Below are positions 37,580-46,449 of a stretch of 64,000 nt of DNA, piece after piece. The position numbers were made by a program, and so were the translations under genes. Within the stretch, counting starts at the first letter, position 1. Every line of letters begins with the position of its first letter. Location: assembly GCF_901827175.1 (NCBI RefSeq), contig NZ_LR594662.1, positions 1,302,001-1,366,000 on the forward strand, read 5' to 3'. This stretch comes from Variovorax sp. RA8. Its GTDB lineage: Bacteria; Pseudomonadota; Gammaproteobacteria; Burkholderiales; Burkholderiaceae_C. The notes under the pieces are model-generated. The model made no database searches. It saw nothing but the letters and a program-made list of their open reading frames with translations, and was not told the origin of the DNA.

Positions 37580-39025
37580 ATGCAAGCCACTTCCATCAAC
37601 TCCCAGGAGCACTTCCTGGTCGAGCCGCCCCGCAACACGCCAATCGTCCGCGAGGTCGATGTGTTGGTGTGCGGCGGCGGCGTCTCCGGCATCGGTGCGG
37701 CGCTCGGCGCCGCCCGCGCCGGCGCCAAGACCATGGTGATCGAGAAGAACGCGTTCCTGGGCGGGGCCGCCACCGCGGTCCTCATGAACACCTGGAACGT
37801 GCCGGTTTCGCGGATGACCGGCGTGGCCCGCGAAATCGCGCTGACGCTGGCCGAGCGCGGCGAAGGCAACATCACGGGGCCGACCTTTCCCTTCGACCCC
37901 GAGGGCTTCAAGCAGGCGGCTGTCGACCTGCTGCAGCAGGCCAACGTCGAAGTGCTGAACTACACCTGGATCGAGGACGCGATCATGGAAGGCTCACGCA
38001 TCAAGGGCGTGATCATCCAGAACAAGTCCGGGCGCCAGGCGATTCTGGCGAAAGCCGTTGTCGACGCCACGGGTGATGCCGACGTCGCCGCAGCAGCCGG
38101 CGCCGAGTACGTCAAGGGGCGCGAGACGGACAACAAGATGCGCCCGATGAGCGTGCTTTTCAGGCTCGGAGGTGTCGACCTGGGCAAAGTGATCGACTAC
38201 TGCCGCAGTCAACCGAAAGAGTACTTCACAGCCGACCCCAACTTTCACATCATCCAGCCCGAAAAAGGGCTCGTTCGGCTGTCCGGCTTCTTCCATATCG
38301 CCGACAAGGCCCGCGCTGCTGGCGAACTCCCGGAAGAGATCCACTACCTTCGGTTCGAGGGCATCGACGTCGCGCACGGCATCGTTACCGTGAACAACTC
38401 GCGCGTCTACGGCGTCGACGGCACCAACGCCTGGGACATCTCGCGCGCCGACACCCAGGCCCGGCTCCAGAACCGCCAGCTGAAGACCGTCATCCGCAAA
38501 TACATCCCCGGGTTCGAGAATGCCTACGTCATCGACTCCTCGCCAACGGTCGGCGTGCGCGAAACACGCCGGGTGCGCGGCCCCTACGTGCTGCCGCAGG
38601 AAGATCTGGTCGCACAACGCACATTCGACGACAGCGTGATCCGCGTCTGGCGACACATGGCAGCAGGGCGCGACTGGCACAAGGCCGAGGGGGGCGAGGG
38701 CGCACCGAATGACGCCGTCTACCGCACCGTGACCACCGACCTGACGTGGTTCGAGATCCCTTGGCGCGTGTTCACGCCGAACAAGGTCGACGGCATGACC
38801 GTGAGCGGCCGTGTGCTGTCCGTCACGCACGAAGCGGACATGTGGACCCGTGGCCAGTACTGCTGCCTGGTGACCGGCCAGATTGCCGGGGTCGGCGCAG
38901 CGCTGGCGGCCGAGCAGGGCCTCACGCCCGCGGCGCTCGACGTGCGCCAGTTGCAGAGCGTCCTGGGGCAGCAAGGCATCGACGTGGGCTCGGCCGCCGA
39001 GAAGCTCGTGCCACAGGCTGCCTAG
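37580..39025 (+). CDS. FAD-dependent oxidoreductase (FAD_oxidored/PF12831-like)
   Basis: Flavoprotein of 481 aa. The N-terminal FAD motif is VLVCGGGVSGIGAALGAARA with the following IEKNAFLGGAAT; AVVDATGDADVAAAAGAEY is the second FAD-binding segment typical of this family of FAD-dependent dehydrogenases. No signal peptide or CxxC; cytoplasmic. Substrate unknown: neighbours (UxaA-like dehydratase, Bug protein and FCD regulator) suggest a hydroxy- or sugar-acid pathway in which this enzyme oxidises an intermediate. CAGGAG is 9-14 bases before the ATG. Confidence 0.88.
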   Translation: MQATSINSQEHFLVEPPRNTPIVREVDVLVCGGGVSGIGAALGAARAGAKTMVIEKNAFLGGAATAVLMNTWNVPVSRMTGVAREIALTLAERGEGNITGPTFPFDPEGFKQAAVDLLQQANVEVLNYTWIEDAIMEGSRIKGVIIQNKSGRQAILAKAVVDATGDADVAAAAGAEYVKGRETDNKMRPMSVLFRLGGVDLGKVIDYCRSQPKEYFTADPNFHIIQPEKGLVRLSGFFHIADKARAAGELPEEIHYLRFEGIDVAHGIVTVNNSRVYGVDGTNAWDISRADTQARLQNRQLKTVIRKYIPGFENAYVIDSSPTVGVRETRRVRGPYVLPQEDLVAQRTFDDSVIRVWRHMAAGRDWHKAEGGEGAPNDAVYRTVTTDLTWFEIPWRVFTPNKVDGMTVSGRVLSVTHEADMWTRGQYCCLVTGQIAGVGAALAAEQGLTPAALDVRQLQSVLGQQGIDVGSAAEKLVPQAA

Positions 39026-39061
39026 GCCTCCGGTCAAAACCCTCTACTCAAGGACTCCAAC

Positions 39062-40036
39062 ATGAAAGCTCTTTCATTCTTGGCCGCCGCAGCAGCAACA
39101 CTGTGGCTGGGCGCCAGCGCCCCGGCGCTTGCAGAGCCGGCTTATCCTGCCAAGCCGGTCACCATCATCGCCGCGTTCCCGCCGGGCGGCACCGCCGACT
39201 TGCTCTCTCGCGTGCTGGCCGTGAAGCTCGGCGAAGCCTGGAAGCAGACCGTCGTCGTCGAGAACCGGGCGGGCGCGAGCGGCATCATCGGATCGCAGTA
39301 CGTCGCCCGGCAACCGGCGGATGGCTACACGCTGATGGTGGTCCCCATCACGCACGTCACCAACTCGAGCCTGTTCGCCAAGGTGCCGTTCGACCCGATC
39401 GAAGACTTCACGCCGATCTCCATGCTCGCTTCGTCGCCCCTGATGATCGTCAGCAACAACAGCTTTCCGGCTAAGAAGATCAGCGACCTGGTGGCGCTGG
39501 CGAAAGCCAAGCCCGGCTCCCTGAACTGCGGCTCGGCGGGCAGCGGCACCTCCCAGCACCTGGCCTGCGAATTGTTCAAGAGCACGGCCAAGGTGGACAT
39601 CAAGCATGTTCCCTACAAGGGCAATGCAATGGCCATGACCGACGTGATGGGCGGCCAGATCGAGCTGTTGTTCGACCAGATGGCTACCGCTGTGCCGCAT
39701 GTGAAGGCGGGCCGGGTCCGCGCCTTGGCAGTCACCAGTGCCAAGCGTTCGCCCGCCATGCCCGACGTGCCTACGGTCTCCGAATCAGGTCTCCCGGGCT
39801 TCGAAACCAACGCATGGTTCGGGATCGTCGGGCCGCGTGACATGCCCAAGGACGTGGTCGATAGCATCAACGCGTCGTTGCGCAACGTGCTGGCGCGCGC
39901 GGAGGTGAAGAAACAGCTCGGCGACCAGGGACTCGAACTGACGCCCAGCTCGCCCGAGGAATTCCGCAGCACGTTGAAGTCCGAGATGGCCAAGTGGGCT
40001 TCCGTGATCAAGGAAGCCGGCGTCAAGCTCGAGTGA
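39062..40036 (+). CDS. Bug/TctC family substrate-binding protein
   Basis: Periplasmic binding protein of 324 aa with signal peptide (MKALSFLAAAAATLWLGASA ... ALAEP). Bug landmarks: YPAKPVTIIAAFPPGGTADL, DGYTLMVVP, CGSAGSGTSQHLACELF, VPYKGNAMAMTDVMGGQIEL and ESGLPGFETNAWFG. It has the standard Gly-rich ligand loop (PPGGTADL). It sits between the FAD oxidoreductase (36 bp upstream) and the UxaA-like gene (11 bp downstream), so it likely delivers their substrate, although no Tct membrane genes are present. Confidence 0.95.
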   Translation: MKALSFLAAAAATLWLGASAPALAEPAYPAKPVTIIAAFPPGGTADLLSRVLAVKLGEAWKQTVVVENRAGASGIIGSQYVARQPADGYTLMVVPITHVTNSSLFAKVPFDPIEDFTPISMLASSPLMIVSNNSFPAKKISDLVALAKAKPGSLNCGSAGSGTSQHLACELFKSTAKVDIKHVPYKGNAMAMTDVMGGQIELLFDQMATAVPHVKAGRVRALAVTSAKRSPAMPDVPTVSESGLPGFETNAWFGIVGPRDMPKDVVDSINASLRNVLARAEVKKQLGDQGLELTPSSPEEFRSTLKSEMAKWASVIKEAGVKLE

Positions 40037-40047
40037 GGGATTCTTTC

Positions 40048-41577
40048 ATGGTCACTGGTGAATCCCTGGCTCTCAGGCTGGATCCGAACGACAACGTGGC
40101 GATCGCCCGGCACGCGCTTTCGCGCGGCAGTGTCCTGTCGGAGTATGCAGGCGTAGTCGTCGGTGCCGACATACCGGCGGCACACAAGGTAGCGATAGCT
40201 GATATCGAGCAGTCCGAAGCGGTCCGGCGATATGGGCAGATCATCGGCTTTGCCACCCGACCGATTCGACGGGGCGAACACGTGCACACGCACAACCTGG
40301 CAATGGGCGCGTTCCAACGCGACCACGCCTACGGGGCCGACGCCCGGAAACCCGAGGGCGCCGCGGAGGCCGCAACGTTCCTGGGCTTCCTGCGGCCGGA
40401 CGGCCGGGTAGGGACGCGCAACTACATCGGCGTGGTGAGCACTGTCAATTGCTCGTCTTCCGTCACCAAGCTCGTCGTTGAGCATTTTTCCAAGGCAGGC
40501 ATGCTCGATGCCTATCCCAACGTGGACGGGGTCGTGCCCGTCACGCACAGCTTCGGTTGCTGCATCGACCATAACGGGGACGGTGTGAATCAGTTGCGCC
40601 GAACGCTGGGCGGCTACGTGAAACATGCGAATTTTGCAGGCGTCGTGGTCATCGGGTTGGGCTGCGAAGCCAATCAGATGGGAGCCATGTTCGTGGCGCA
40701 AGATATCGAACCCGGCCGCACGACCGTCCCGTTGGTCATACAGGACCTGGGCGGCACACGCAAGACTGCTGACGCGGCGATTGCAGCCATAGAAAAGATG
40801 CTTCCCGAGGCCAACCAATGCAGCAGGGTGCCAGTGTCCGCCGCGCACCTGACGGTCGCGCTGCAGTGCGGTGGATCCGACGGCTACTCCGGCATCACTG
40901 CGAATCCCGCGCTCGGCGTTGCGGTCGATCTGCTGGTCGCCCAGGGTGGCACGGCGATCCTGAGCGAGACCCCGGAGATCTATGGCGCTGAGCACTTGCT
41001 TACGCGTCGCGCGGTCTCGCCCGAGGTCGGACAAGGCATCGTCGACCTGATCAAGTGGTGGGAAGATTACGCCGACCGAGAGAAGGGCAGCATCGACAAC
41101 AACCCGACGCCCGGCAACAAGGCGGGCGGACTGACGACCATCCTCGAGAAGTCGCTGGGCGCCGTCGCAAAGAGCGGCTCGTCGGCCCTGATGGCGGTCT
41201 ATCGGTACGCGGAACCGATCACCGCCCGCGGGCTGGTGTTCATGGATGCGCCCGGCTATGACCCGATGGGCGCTACTGGCCAGATCGCCAGTGGAGCGAA
41301 CCTGGTTGCTTTCACGACCGGCCGCGGTTCCTGCTTTGGTTCGAAGCCCGCGCCCTCCATCAAGCTCGCCACCAATTCAACGATGTATGCCCGCATGCGC
41401 GACGACATGGACATCAACTGCGGCGACATCATGGACGGTGACGCCACTCTCGAGCAAAAGGGAAGGGAAATCTTCGAGAAGATGCTGGCCGTCGCGTCCG
41501 GCGAAAAGTCGAAGAGCGAGCAGCTGGGCGTGGGCAACGAGGAAACCGTTCCCTGGATGATCGGCGCTCAGATGTGA
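40048..41577 (+). CDS. UxaA/GarD-type sugar-acid dehydratase
   Basis: Dehydratase of 509 aa of the altronate/galactarate dehydratase family, which removes water from aldonic or aldaric acids with a metal centre. Residues about 1-90 are the small SAF domain; the large domain has conserved Cys/His patterns: VVSTVNCSSSVTKLV, VTHSFGCCIDH, IGLGCEANQ, LQCGGSDGYSGITANPALG and GRGSCFGSKPAPSIKLATN. The length fits galactarate dehydratase (about 520) as well as UxaA. The start at 40048 is set by GAGGGA upstream. It ends the GntR-led operon; the substrate is inferred only as a sugar or hydroxy acid. Confidence 0.92.
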   Translation: MVTGESLALRLDPNDNVAIARHALSRGSVLSEYAGVVVGADIPAAHKVAIADIEQSEAVRRYGQIIGFATRPIRRGEHVHTHNLAMGAFQRDHAYGADARKPEGAAEAATFLGFLRPDGRVGTRNYIGVVSTVNCSSSVTKLVVEHFSKAGMLDAYPNVDGVVPVTHSFGCCIDHNGDGVNQLRRTLGGYVKHANFAGVVVIGLGCEANQMGAMFVAQDIEPGRTTVPLVIQDLGGTRKTADAAIAAIEKMLPEANQCSRVPVSAAHLTVALQCGGSDGYSGITANPALGVAVDLLVAQGGTAILSETPEIYGAEHLLTRRAVSPEVGQGIVDLIKWWEDYADREKGSIDNNPTPGNKAGGLTTILEKSLGAVAKSGSSALMAVYRYAEPITARGLVFMDAPGYDPMGATGQIASGANLVAFTTGRGSCFGSKPAPSIKLATNSTMYARMRDDMDINCGDIMDGDATLEQKGREIFEKMLAVASGEKSKSEQLGVGNEETVPWMIGAQM

Positions 41578-41628
41578 ACATCATGGCGGACAGCACACCG
41601 TGTGCTTGGGGGGTCGGGTTGCCGGTTC

Positions 41629-42906
41629 TCAGCGCAGCCAGCCGGCAGGCACCATGATCAGCTGCGGAAACAGCACAAACAGGAACATCAGTGCCGTGAG
41701 CGACAGCAGGAAGGGCCAGACGCCCTGGATCACGCTGTCGAGGCTGACGCGCGCCGTGCCGGCCACGACGTTGAGCACAGTGCCCACCGGCGGCGTGAGC
41801 AGGCCGATGGCGTTGTTCATGATGAACATCACGCCGAAGTACACCGGGTCGATGCCGGCCTTGGTGATGACCGGCATCAGGATGGGCGTCATGATCAGGA
41901 CCGTGGGCATCAGGTCGAGCGCGGTGCCGACGATGATCACCAGGATCATGATCACGAACATCAGGAGAATCCTGTTGTCAATGAAAGGCTCCAGCAACGC
42001 GGCCACCTGCGCGGGGATGTTGGCAATGGTGATGAGCCAGGCCGACACCAGCGCGCAGGCCACCAGGAACAGTACCGTGCTCGAGGTCTTGGTGGCGCTC
42101 AGCACCAGCTCGGGCAGGCGGCTGAAGCTGAGCTCGCCGTAGACGAAGCGGCCGACCACGAAGGCGTAGACAACGGCCACCACCGCAGCCTCCGTTGGCG
42201 TGAAAACTCCGAACTTCATGCCGCCGATGATCGCGAAGGGCAGCACCAGCGCCCAGACGCCATCGAGCAGGCAGCGGCCCAGTTCGCCCAGGTCGAAGCT
42301 TCGTACTTCGACCTTCTTTTCCTTCTTCGCGCACAGCCACCAGGTGGCCGTGAGCGTCAGCGCCATCATGATCCCGGGGAACAGGCCGGCCAGGAACAGC
42401 TTGGTGATCGACACCTGCGCGACCACGCCGAACACCACGATCGCGATCGATGGGGGGATCACCGGCGCGATGATGCCGCCCGCGGCGATCAGCCCGGCCG
42501 CGCGCGGCACGTTGTAGCCCGCATTGCGCATCATCGGGATCAGCAGCGCCGCGACCGCCGCGGTGTCGGCCACGGCAGAGCCCGAGATGCTCGCGACCAC
42601 GGTGGCCGCGATGATGGCCACGTAGCCCAGCCCGCCGCGCACGTGCCCGACCATCGCATCGGCCACCTTCACGATGCGCGAGGAGAGGCCGCCCGCATTC
42701 ATCAGCTCGCCGGCGAGCATGAAGAAGGGCACCGCCATCAGGGGATAGTTGTTGACGCCTTCGAGCATGTTCTGCGCGAGGATCTGGGTGTCGAAGCTGC
42801 CCAGGTGCATCATGAGGGCGACACCGCAGACCAGGAGTGCGAAGGCGATGGGCATGCCGAAGGCCATGGCCCCCAGCAGCGAGGTGATGAAGACGAAGAT
42901 GGTCAT
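41629..42906 (-). CDS. dctM: TRAP transporter large permease (DctM)
   Basis: Inner-membrane protein of 425 aa with about 12 hydrophobic segments; it moves the substrate with Na+ in TRAP systems. Family marks: PLMAVPFFMLAGELMNAGG, ASISGSAVADTAAVAALLIP, GGIIAPVIPPSI and LTPPVGTVLNVV. It is the last gene of a minus-strand operon: Fe-ADH, Bug, DctP, amidohydrolase, DctQ and DctM. It begins 19 bp after DctQ. Confidence 0.95.
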   Translation of the reverse strand: MTIFVFITSLLGAMAFGMPIAFALLVCGVALMMHLGSFDTQILAQNMLEGVNNYPLMAVPFFMLAGELMNAGGLSSRIVKVADAMVGHVRGGLGYVAIIAATVVASISGSAVADTAAVAALLIPMMRNAGYNVPRAAGLIAAGGIIAPVIPPSIAIVVFGVVAQVSITKLFLAGLFPGIMMALTLTATWWLCAKKEKKVEVRSFDLGELGRCLLDGVWALVLPFAIIGGMKFGVFTPTEAAVVAVVYAFVVGRFVYGELSFSRLPELVLSATKTSSTVLFLVACALVSAWLITIANIPAQVAALLEPFIDNRILLMFVIMILVIIVGTALDLMPTVLIMTPILMPVITKAGIDPVYFGVMFIMNNAIGLLTPPVGTVLNVVAGTARVSLDSVIQGVWPFLLSLTALMFLFVLFPQLIMVPAGWLR

Positions 42907-42925
42907 GCGGGGCTTTCGGTTGCCG

Positions 42926-43429
42926 TCATTCGCCGGCGCTGCCGGTGTCGTTCACGAGTTCTTCGCGCGGCATGCGTCCGCTCAGCAGGCGCCACAGCGA
43001 GTTCAGGAGGATCAGCGCCATGCCGGCGCTGCTCACCAGCAGGCAGGCGTACACCGCGCCCAGCGGCACGCCGGTGACGGGGGCGCGATCGTCCATGCCG
43101 ATCACCACCAGTTTCCAGGCGCCGTGGGTCAGCAGCAGGCAGCAGGCGAGGGCGCCGAGGTCGGCGATGCCGCGGCAGATGCGCTGGCCGGTCTCGCCGA
43201 GCCGCGCGACGATGGTGGACATGCCCAGGTGCGCGTTGTCCTTCATCACGAGCAGCGCGCCGACGAGCGTGAGCCACATGAAGACGAAGCGCGAAGCTTC
43301 CTCCGAAAAGACGATGCCGGAGTTGAAGGCGTAGCGCAGCACCACGTTGCCGAACACGAGCGCGACCATGGCGGCCATCATCGCGATCATCAGCACATTG
43401 GCGCCGCGCTCGAAGAGGCGGGAAAACAT
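42926..43429 (-). CDS. dctQ: TRAP transporter small permease (DctQ)
   Basis: Membrane protein of 167 aa with four transmembrane segments (VLMIAMMAAMVALVFGNVVL, RFVFMWLTLVGALLVM, CLLLTHGAWKLVVIGM, ACLLVSSAGMALILLNSLW) and the loop FSEEASRF characteristic of DctQ. It couples with DctM and the DctP binding protein. Located between the amidohydrolase (37 bp) and DctM (19 bp) genes. Confidence 0.93.
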   Translation of the reverse strand: MFSRLFERGANVLMIAMMAAMVALVFGNVVLRYAFNSGIVFSEEASRFVFMWLTLVGALLVMKDNAHLGMSTIVARLGETGQRICRGIADLGALACCLLLTHGAWKLVVIGMDDRAPVTGVPLGAVYACLLVSSAGMALILLNSLWRLLSGRMPREELVNDTGSAGE

Positions 43430-43466
43430 GTCTGTCTCCAGTTGTTGTGGGCCTGCCCGGCGCCGC

Positions 43467-44393
43467 TCAGCGGCCGGTGGCGTCGATGCGGTAGAAGCTC
43501 AGCGCATTGCCGCGCCAGATGGCGTCGCGGGCCTCGGCGTCCAGGCCGGCCAGCGCCTCGCTCACCGTGCGCGCCAGTTCGGACATCGGCGCGCGCAGGC
43601 CCGACACCGGCAGGTTGCTCGCGAACATGCAGCGTTGCCAGCCGAAGATCGCGACCGTCTCGCGGATCACGCGCACGGTGCTCGATGCATCCCAGGCCGC
43701 ATCGGGCAGGCCGAACTCCGACAGCTTGACGTGCACGTTCGGCAGCGCGGCCAGTGCCGTCATGCCGCGGCGCCAGTGCGCGAGGCCCGTTTCGCTGCGG
43801 TCCCAGGGCAGGCCGGCATGCTCGAGCACCACGCGCAGCGCGGGAACGCGGGCGATAGCGTCGGCCGCTTCCTCCAGGTGCCAGAACGGCACGCGCAGGT
43901 CCCACGCCAGGTCGTGCGCGGCGAGCAGCGCGAGCCCGGCATGCCAGCGCGCGTCCTGCAGTGCACCGGGCTGCCCGCGCACGCTGCCGGTCGCGCTCGG
44001 CGACGTGAGCGGCTTGCAACGCACGCCGCGCACCAGCGGCCACTCGAGGTGCTGGCGGAGCTGCGCGTCGGCATCAGGCGCCAACAGGTCGACGTGCACC
44101 ACGAGCGCGTTCGGGAAGCCGTGCTTCGCATGCATCGCGTGCAGCCAGCGCGTCTCTGCCACCGATTCGGCGCGGTGGCGCTCGGCCTCCACGTGAACCG
44201 TGGCGACAATGTCGAGGCCTCCGGTGCGCGCGCGGTAGGCCTCGGCGCCGAAGTCTGCCTGCAGTGCGCTGTAGTCGCCGAGGAAGAAGGCCCCGGCGTC
44301 GTAGCCTTCCTGCAGCCAGGGGTAGCGGCCCTCGGCCAGCTGCCAGAGATGGTGGTGCGCGTCGACGATGGCCGACGGAAGCGTGCCGTCCAT
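43467..44393 (-). CDS. Amidohydrolase-superfamily lactonase-like protein (copy 1)
   Basis: TIM-barrel hydrolase of 308 aa in the group of 2-pyrone-4,6-dicarboxylate lactonase and L-fuconolactonase. The HxH metal motif is IVDAHHHLWQL (His13, His15); further barrel strands are IVATVHVEAE, VRGVRCKPLTS, VVLEHAGLPWD, HVKLSEFGL and RCMFASNLPVSG. It is embedded between dctP and dctQ, so it likely opens a lactone or similar ring in the transported compound. A paralogue lies at 50864-51781 in the divergent operon. Confidence 0.9.
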   Translation of the reverse strand: MDGTLPSAIVDAHHHLWQLAEGRYPWLQEGYDAGAFFLGDYSALQADFGAEAYRARTGGLDIVATVHVEAERHRAESVAETRWLHAMHAKHGFPNALVVHVDLLAPDADAQLRQHLEWPLVRGVRCKPLTSPSATGSVRGQPGALQDARWHAGLALLAAHDLAWDLRVPFWHLEEAADAIARVPALRVVLEHAGLPWDRSETGLAHWRRGMTALAALPNVHVKLSEFGLPDAAWDASSTVRVIRETVAIFGWQRCMFASNLPVSGLRAPMSELARTVSEALAGLDAEARDAIWRGNALSFYRIDATGR

Positions 44394-44400
44394 GCGCGCC

Positions 44401-45402
44401 TCAGGGTTGCGCGTCCATAGCTTTCAATACCGCATCGCCGTTCTTCTCGACGTACAGCTTGCGGGTCTCGTCGCGCACCAGCTTGCGGATGCTGGCGGTG
44501 TCCGGATTCTCGTTGATCTGCATGCCCTTCGCGCGCAACTGGGCGATGGCGTCCTTCTCGCCGTCGGCGTTGAGCTTGCGCTGGAAGCTGGCGGCCGTGG
44601 CGGCTTCTTCCATGACCACCTTCTGGAACTCGGGCTTGAGCGATTCGAACCGTGCCTTGTTCATGATCACGACCAGCGGCGTGTAGGCATGTCGCGTGAG
44701 CGAGAGGTACTTCTGCACCTCGTACATCTTGGAAGACAGCATGAGCGTCGGCGGGTTCTCCTGGCCGTCGACCGCCCCCGATTCGAGCGCGCCGAAGACT
44801 TCGGCGAAGGGCATCGGCTGCGGATTCGCGCCCAGCAGCTGGAAGGCCTTGAGGTGCGAGGGGTTCGGCGTGGTGCGGATCTTCAGGCCCTTGATGTCGT
44901 CGGCGGCGTTGATCGGACGCTTGTTGTTGCCCAGGCTGCGAAAGCCGATCTCCCAGAAGGCCAGGCCCTTGAGCTGGTGCGTGGAGAGCTCGTCGAGCAG
45001 CGACCGGCCCACGGCGCCATCGAGCGCGCGGTAGGCCTGCTGCGCATCGGCGAACTGGTAGGGCAGGTCGAGGGCATTGAGCTTGGGCGCGAGGCCGGTA
45101 ACGAAGGGATTGCCGGTGGCGCCGATGTCGATCGTGCCACTGCGCACCCCGGTCACGAGCGTCACGTCGTTGCCGAGCTGGCTGTTGGCGAAGACCTGGA
45201 TCTCCACGCCGCCCTGGGTCCGCTCCTTCACGCGCCTGGCGAACTCCAGCGCGGCCTTGTGCTGCGAGTCGCTCTCCGGCACGGTGTGGCTGAAGCGCAG
45301 CTTGGCGGGTGCCTGCGCCGCGGCCGTGCCGGCGCCGAAGGCGAGCAATGCAGCGAGCATGCTGCCCGCCATGCGCTTGAGTGAGGGATTGAACTTCTGC
45401 AT
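44401..45402 (-). CDS. dctP: TRAP transporter substrate-binding protein (DctP)
   Basis: Periplasmic binding protein of 333 aa. Signal peptide about residues 1-29 (LAALLAFGAGTAAAQ). DctP features: LRFSHTVPESDSQHKAALEF, the signature arginine region LKGLKIRTTPNPSH-like segment (IKGLKIRTTPNPSHLKAF) and FGALESGAVDGQENPP. The Arg in KIRTTP usually salt-bridges the substrate carboxylate. The ATG at 45402 is chosen: it lies just after AGGAGACAC and gives the signal peptide. The amidohydrolase follows after 7 bp. Confidence 0.94.
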   Translation of the reverse strand: MQKFNPSLKRMAGSMLAALLAFGAGTAAAQAPAKLRFSHTVPESDSQHKAALEFARRVKERTQGGVEIQVFANSQLGNDVTLVTGVRSGTIDIGATGNPFVTGLAPKLNALDLPYQFADAQQAYRALDGAVGRSLLDELSTHQLKGLAFWEIGFRSLGNNKRPINAADDIKGLKIRTTPNPSHLKAFQLLGANPQPMPFAEVFGALESGAVDGQENPPTLMLSSKMYEVQKYLSLTRHAYTPLVVIMNKARFESLKPEFQKVVMEEAATAASFQRKLNADGEKDAIAQLRAKGMQINENPDTASIRKLVRDETRKLYVEKNGDAVLKAMDAQP

Positions 45403-45446
45403 GGTGTGTCTCCTGTTGCATGTATCGATGGATGCGCGCGTTGCGC

Positions 45447-46412
45447 TCAGACGGTGACCTTGGCTTCCTTGACCACCCTGGCCCACTTCTCTTTCTCGAC
45501 GCCGATGAACTCGACGAACTTCGCCGCCGATCCGCCGCCGTCTTCCGCGCCGTAGCTCGCGAGCTTCTCGACGACGTCGGGCATCGCGAGCACCTTGTTG
45601 AAGTCTTCGTTCATGCGCTGCACCGTGGCCGGCGGCATGCGCGCGGGGCCGACCAGCCCGTACCAGGTGCTGGCGTCGAACCCGGGGTAGCCGAGCTCGG
45701 CAACGGTCGGCACCTGCGGATGCGCCTTCGACCGTTGCGGCCGGGTCTGTGCGATCGCGACCAGCTTGCCGCTCGCCACGTGCGGCGTGGCCGAAGTCAT
45801 GGTTTCGAAGCTGTAGTTGATCTGGCCGCCGATCAGGTCGGTCAGCATCGGCGCCGAGCCGCGGTAGGGCACGTGCAACGCATCGACGCCGGCGCGCAGC
45901 TTGAAGAGTTCGATCGCGAGGTGCTGGGACGCACCGGCACCCGAGGAGCCGAAGGTCACGGTGCCTGGTTTCGTCCGGCACAGCGCCACGATGTCCTTGA
46001 CGCTGCGCGCCGGCTGCTCCGGGTTGCAGATCAGCAGGTTGGGCGTGACGCCCACCAGCATGATCGGTGTGAAGTCGCGCTCCACCACGTAGCTCAGGGT
46101 GGGGTAGAGCGCCGGTGCAATGGCATGGTTGCTGATGTTGGTCATGAGCAGCGAAGTGCCGTCGGCCGGCTGCCTGGCCACGTACTCCGCGGCGATCACG
46201 CCGCCGGCGCCTGCCTTGTTCTCGACCGTCACCGGTGTGCTCCACATGGCCGACAGCCTCTGCGCCATCACGCGCGCCATTACGTCGGTGCCGCCGCCGG
46301 GCGGAAAGCCCACGACGATACGCACGGGTCCGCTCGGAAGGGGAGACTGGGCGCCCACGAGCGGCGCGCCGGTGGCGGCGAGGGCCGAGGCGATGAAGTG
46401 GCGTCTTTGCAT
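45447..46412 (-). CDS. Bug/TctC family substrate-binding protein
   Basis: Periplasmic protein of 321 aa; a twin-Arg-like start (MQRRHFIASALAATGAP) suggests Tat or Sec export. Bug landmarks: VRIVVGFPPGGGTDVMARVM, DGTSLLMTNISN, FGSSGAGASQHLAIELF, VPYRGSAPMLTDLIGGQI and ELGYPGFDASTWYG. It precedes the TRAP DctP gene in the same operon, so two unrelated types of binding proteins are encoded together, perhaps for different forms of the substrate. No TctA/TctB is encoded. Confidence 0.94.
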   Translation of the reverse strand: MQRRHFIASALAATGAPLVGAQSPLPSGPVRIVVGFPPGGGTDVMARVMAQRLSAMWSTPVTVENKAGAGGVIAAEYVARQPADGTSLLMTNISNHAIAPALYPTLSYVVERDFTPIMLVGVTPNLLICNPEQPARSVKDIVALCRTKPGTVTFGSSGAGASQHLAIELFKLRAGVDALHVPYRGSAPMLTDLIGGQINYSFETMTSATPHVASGKLVAIAQTRPQRSKAHPQVPTVAELGYPGFDASTWYGLVGPARMPPATVQRMNEDFNKVLAMPDVVEKLASYGAEDGGGSAAKFVEFIGVEKEKWARVVKEAKVTV

Positions 46413-46449
46413 GTCGTCTTGTCTCCGATGGTGTTGTGGGAAGGCCGCG

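Noticed and set aside
41591..41605. Small inverted repeat AGCACA-CCG-TGTGCT between convergent operons
   Set aside because: Only six base pairs and no T-run; too weak to call a terminator.
41602..43077. 491-codon plus-strand open frame
   Set aside because: Antisense to dctM/dctQ; His/Arg/Asp-rich artefact of membrane-protein codons read backwards.
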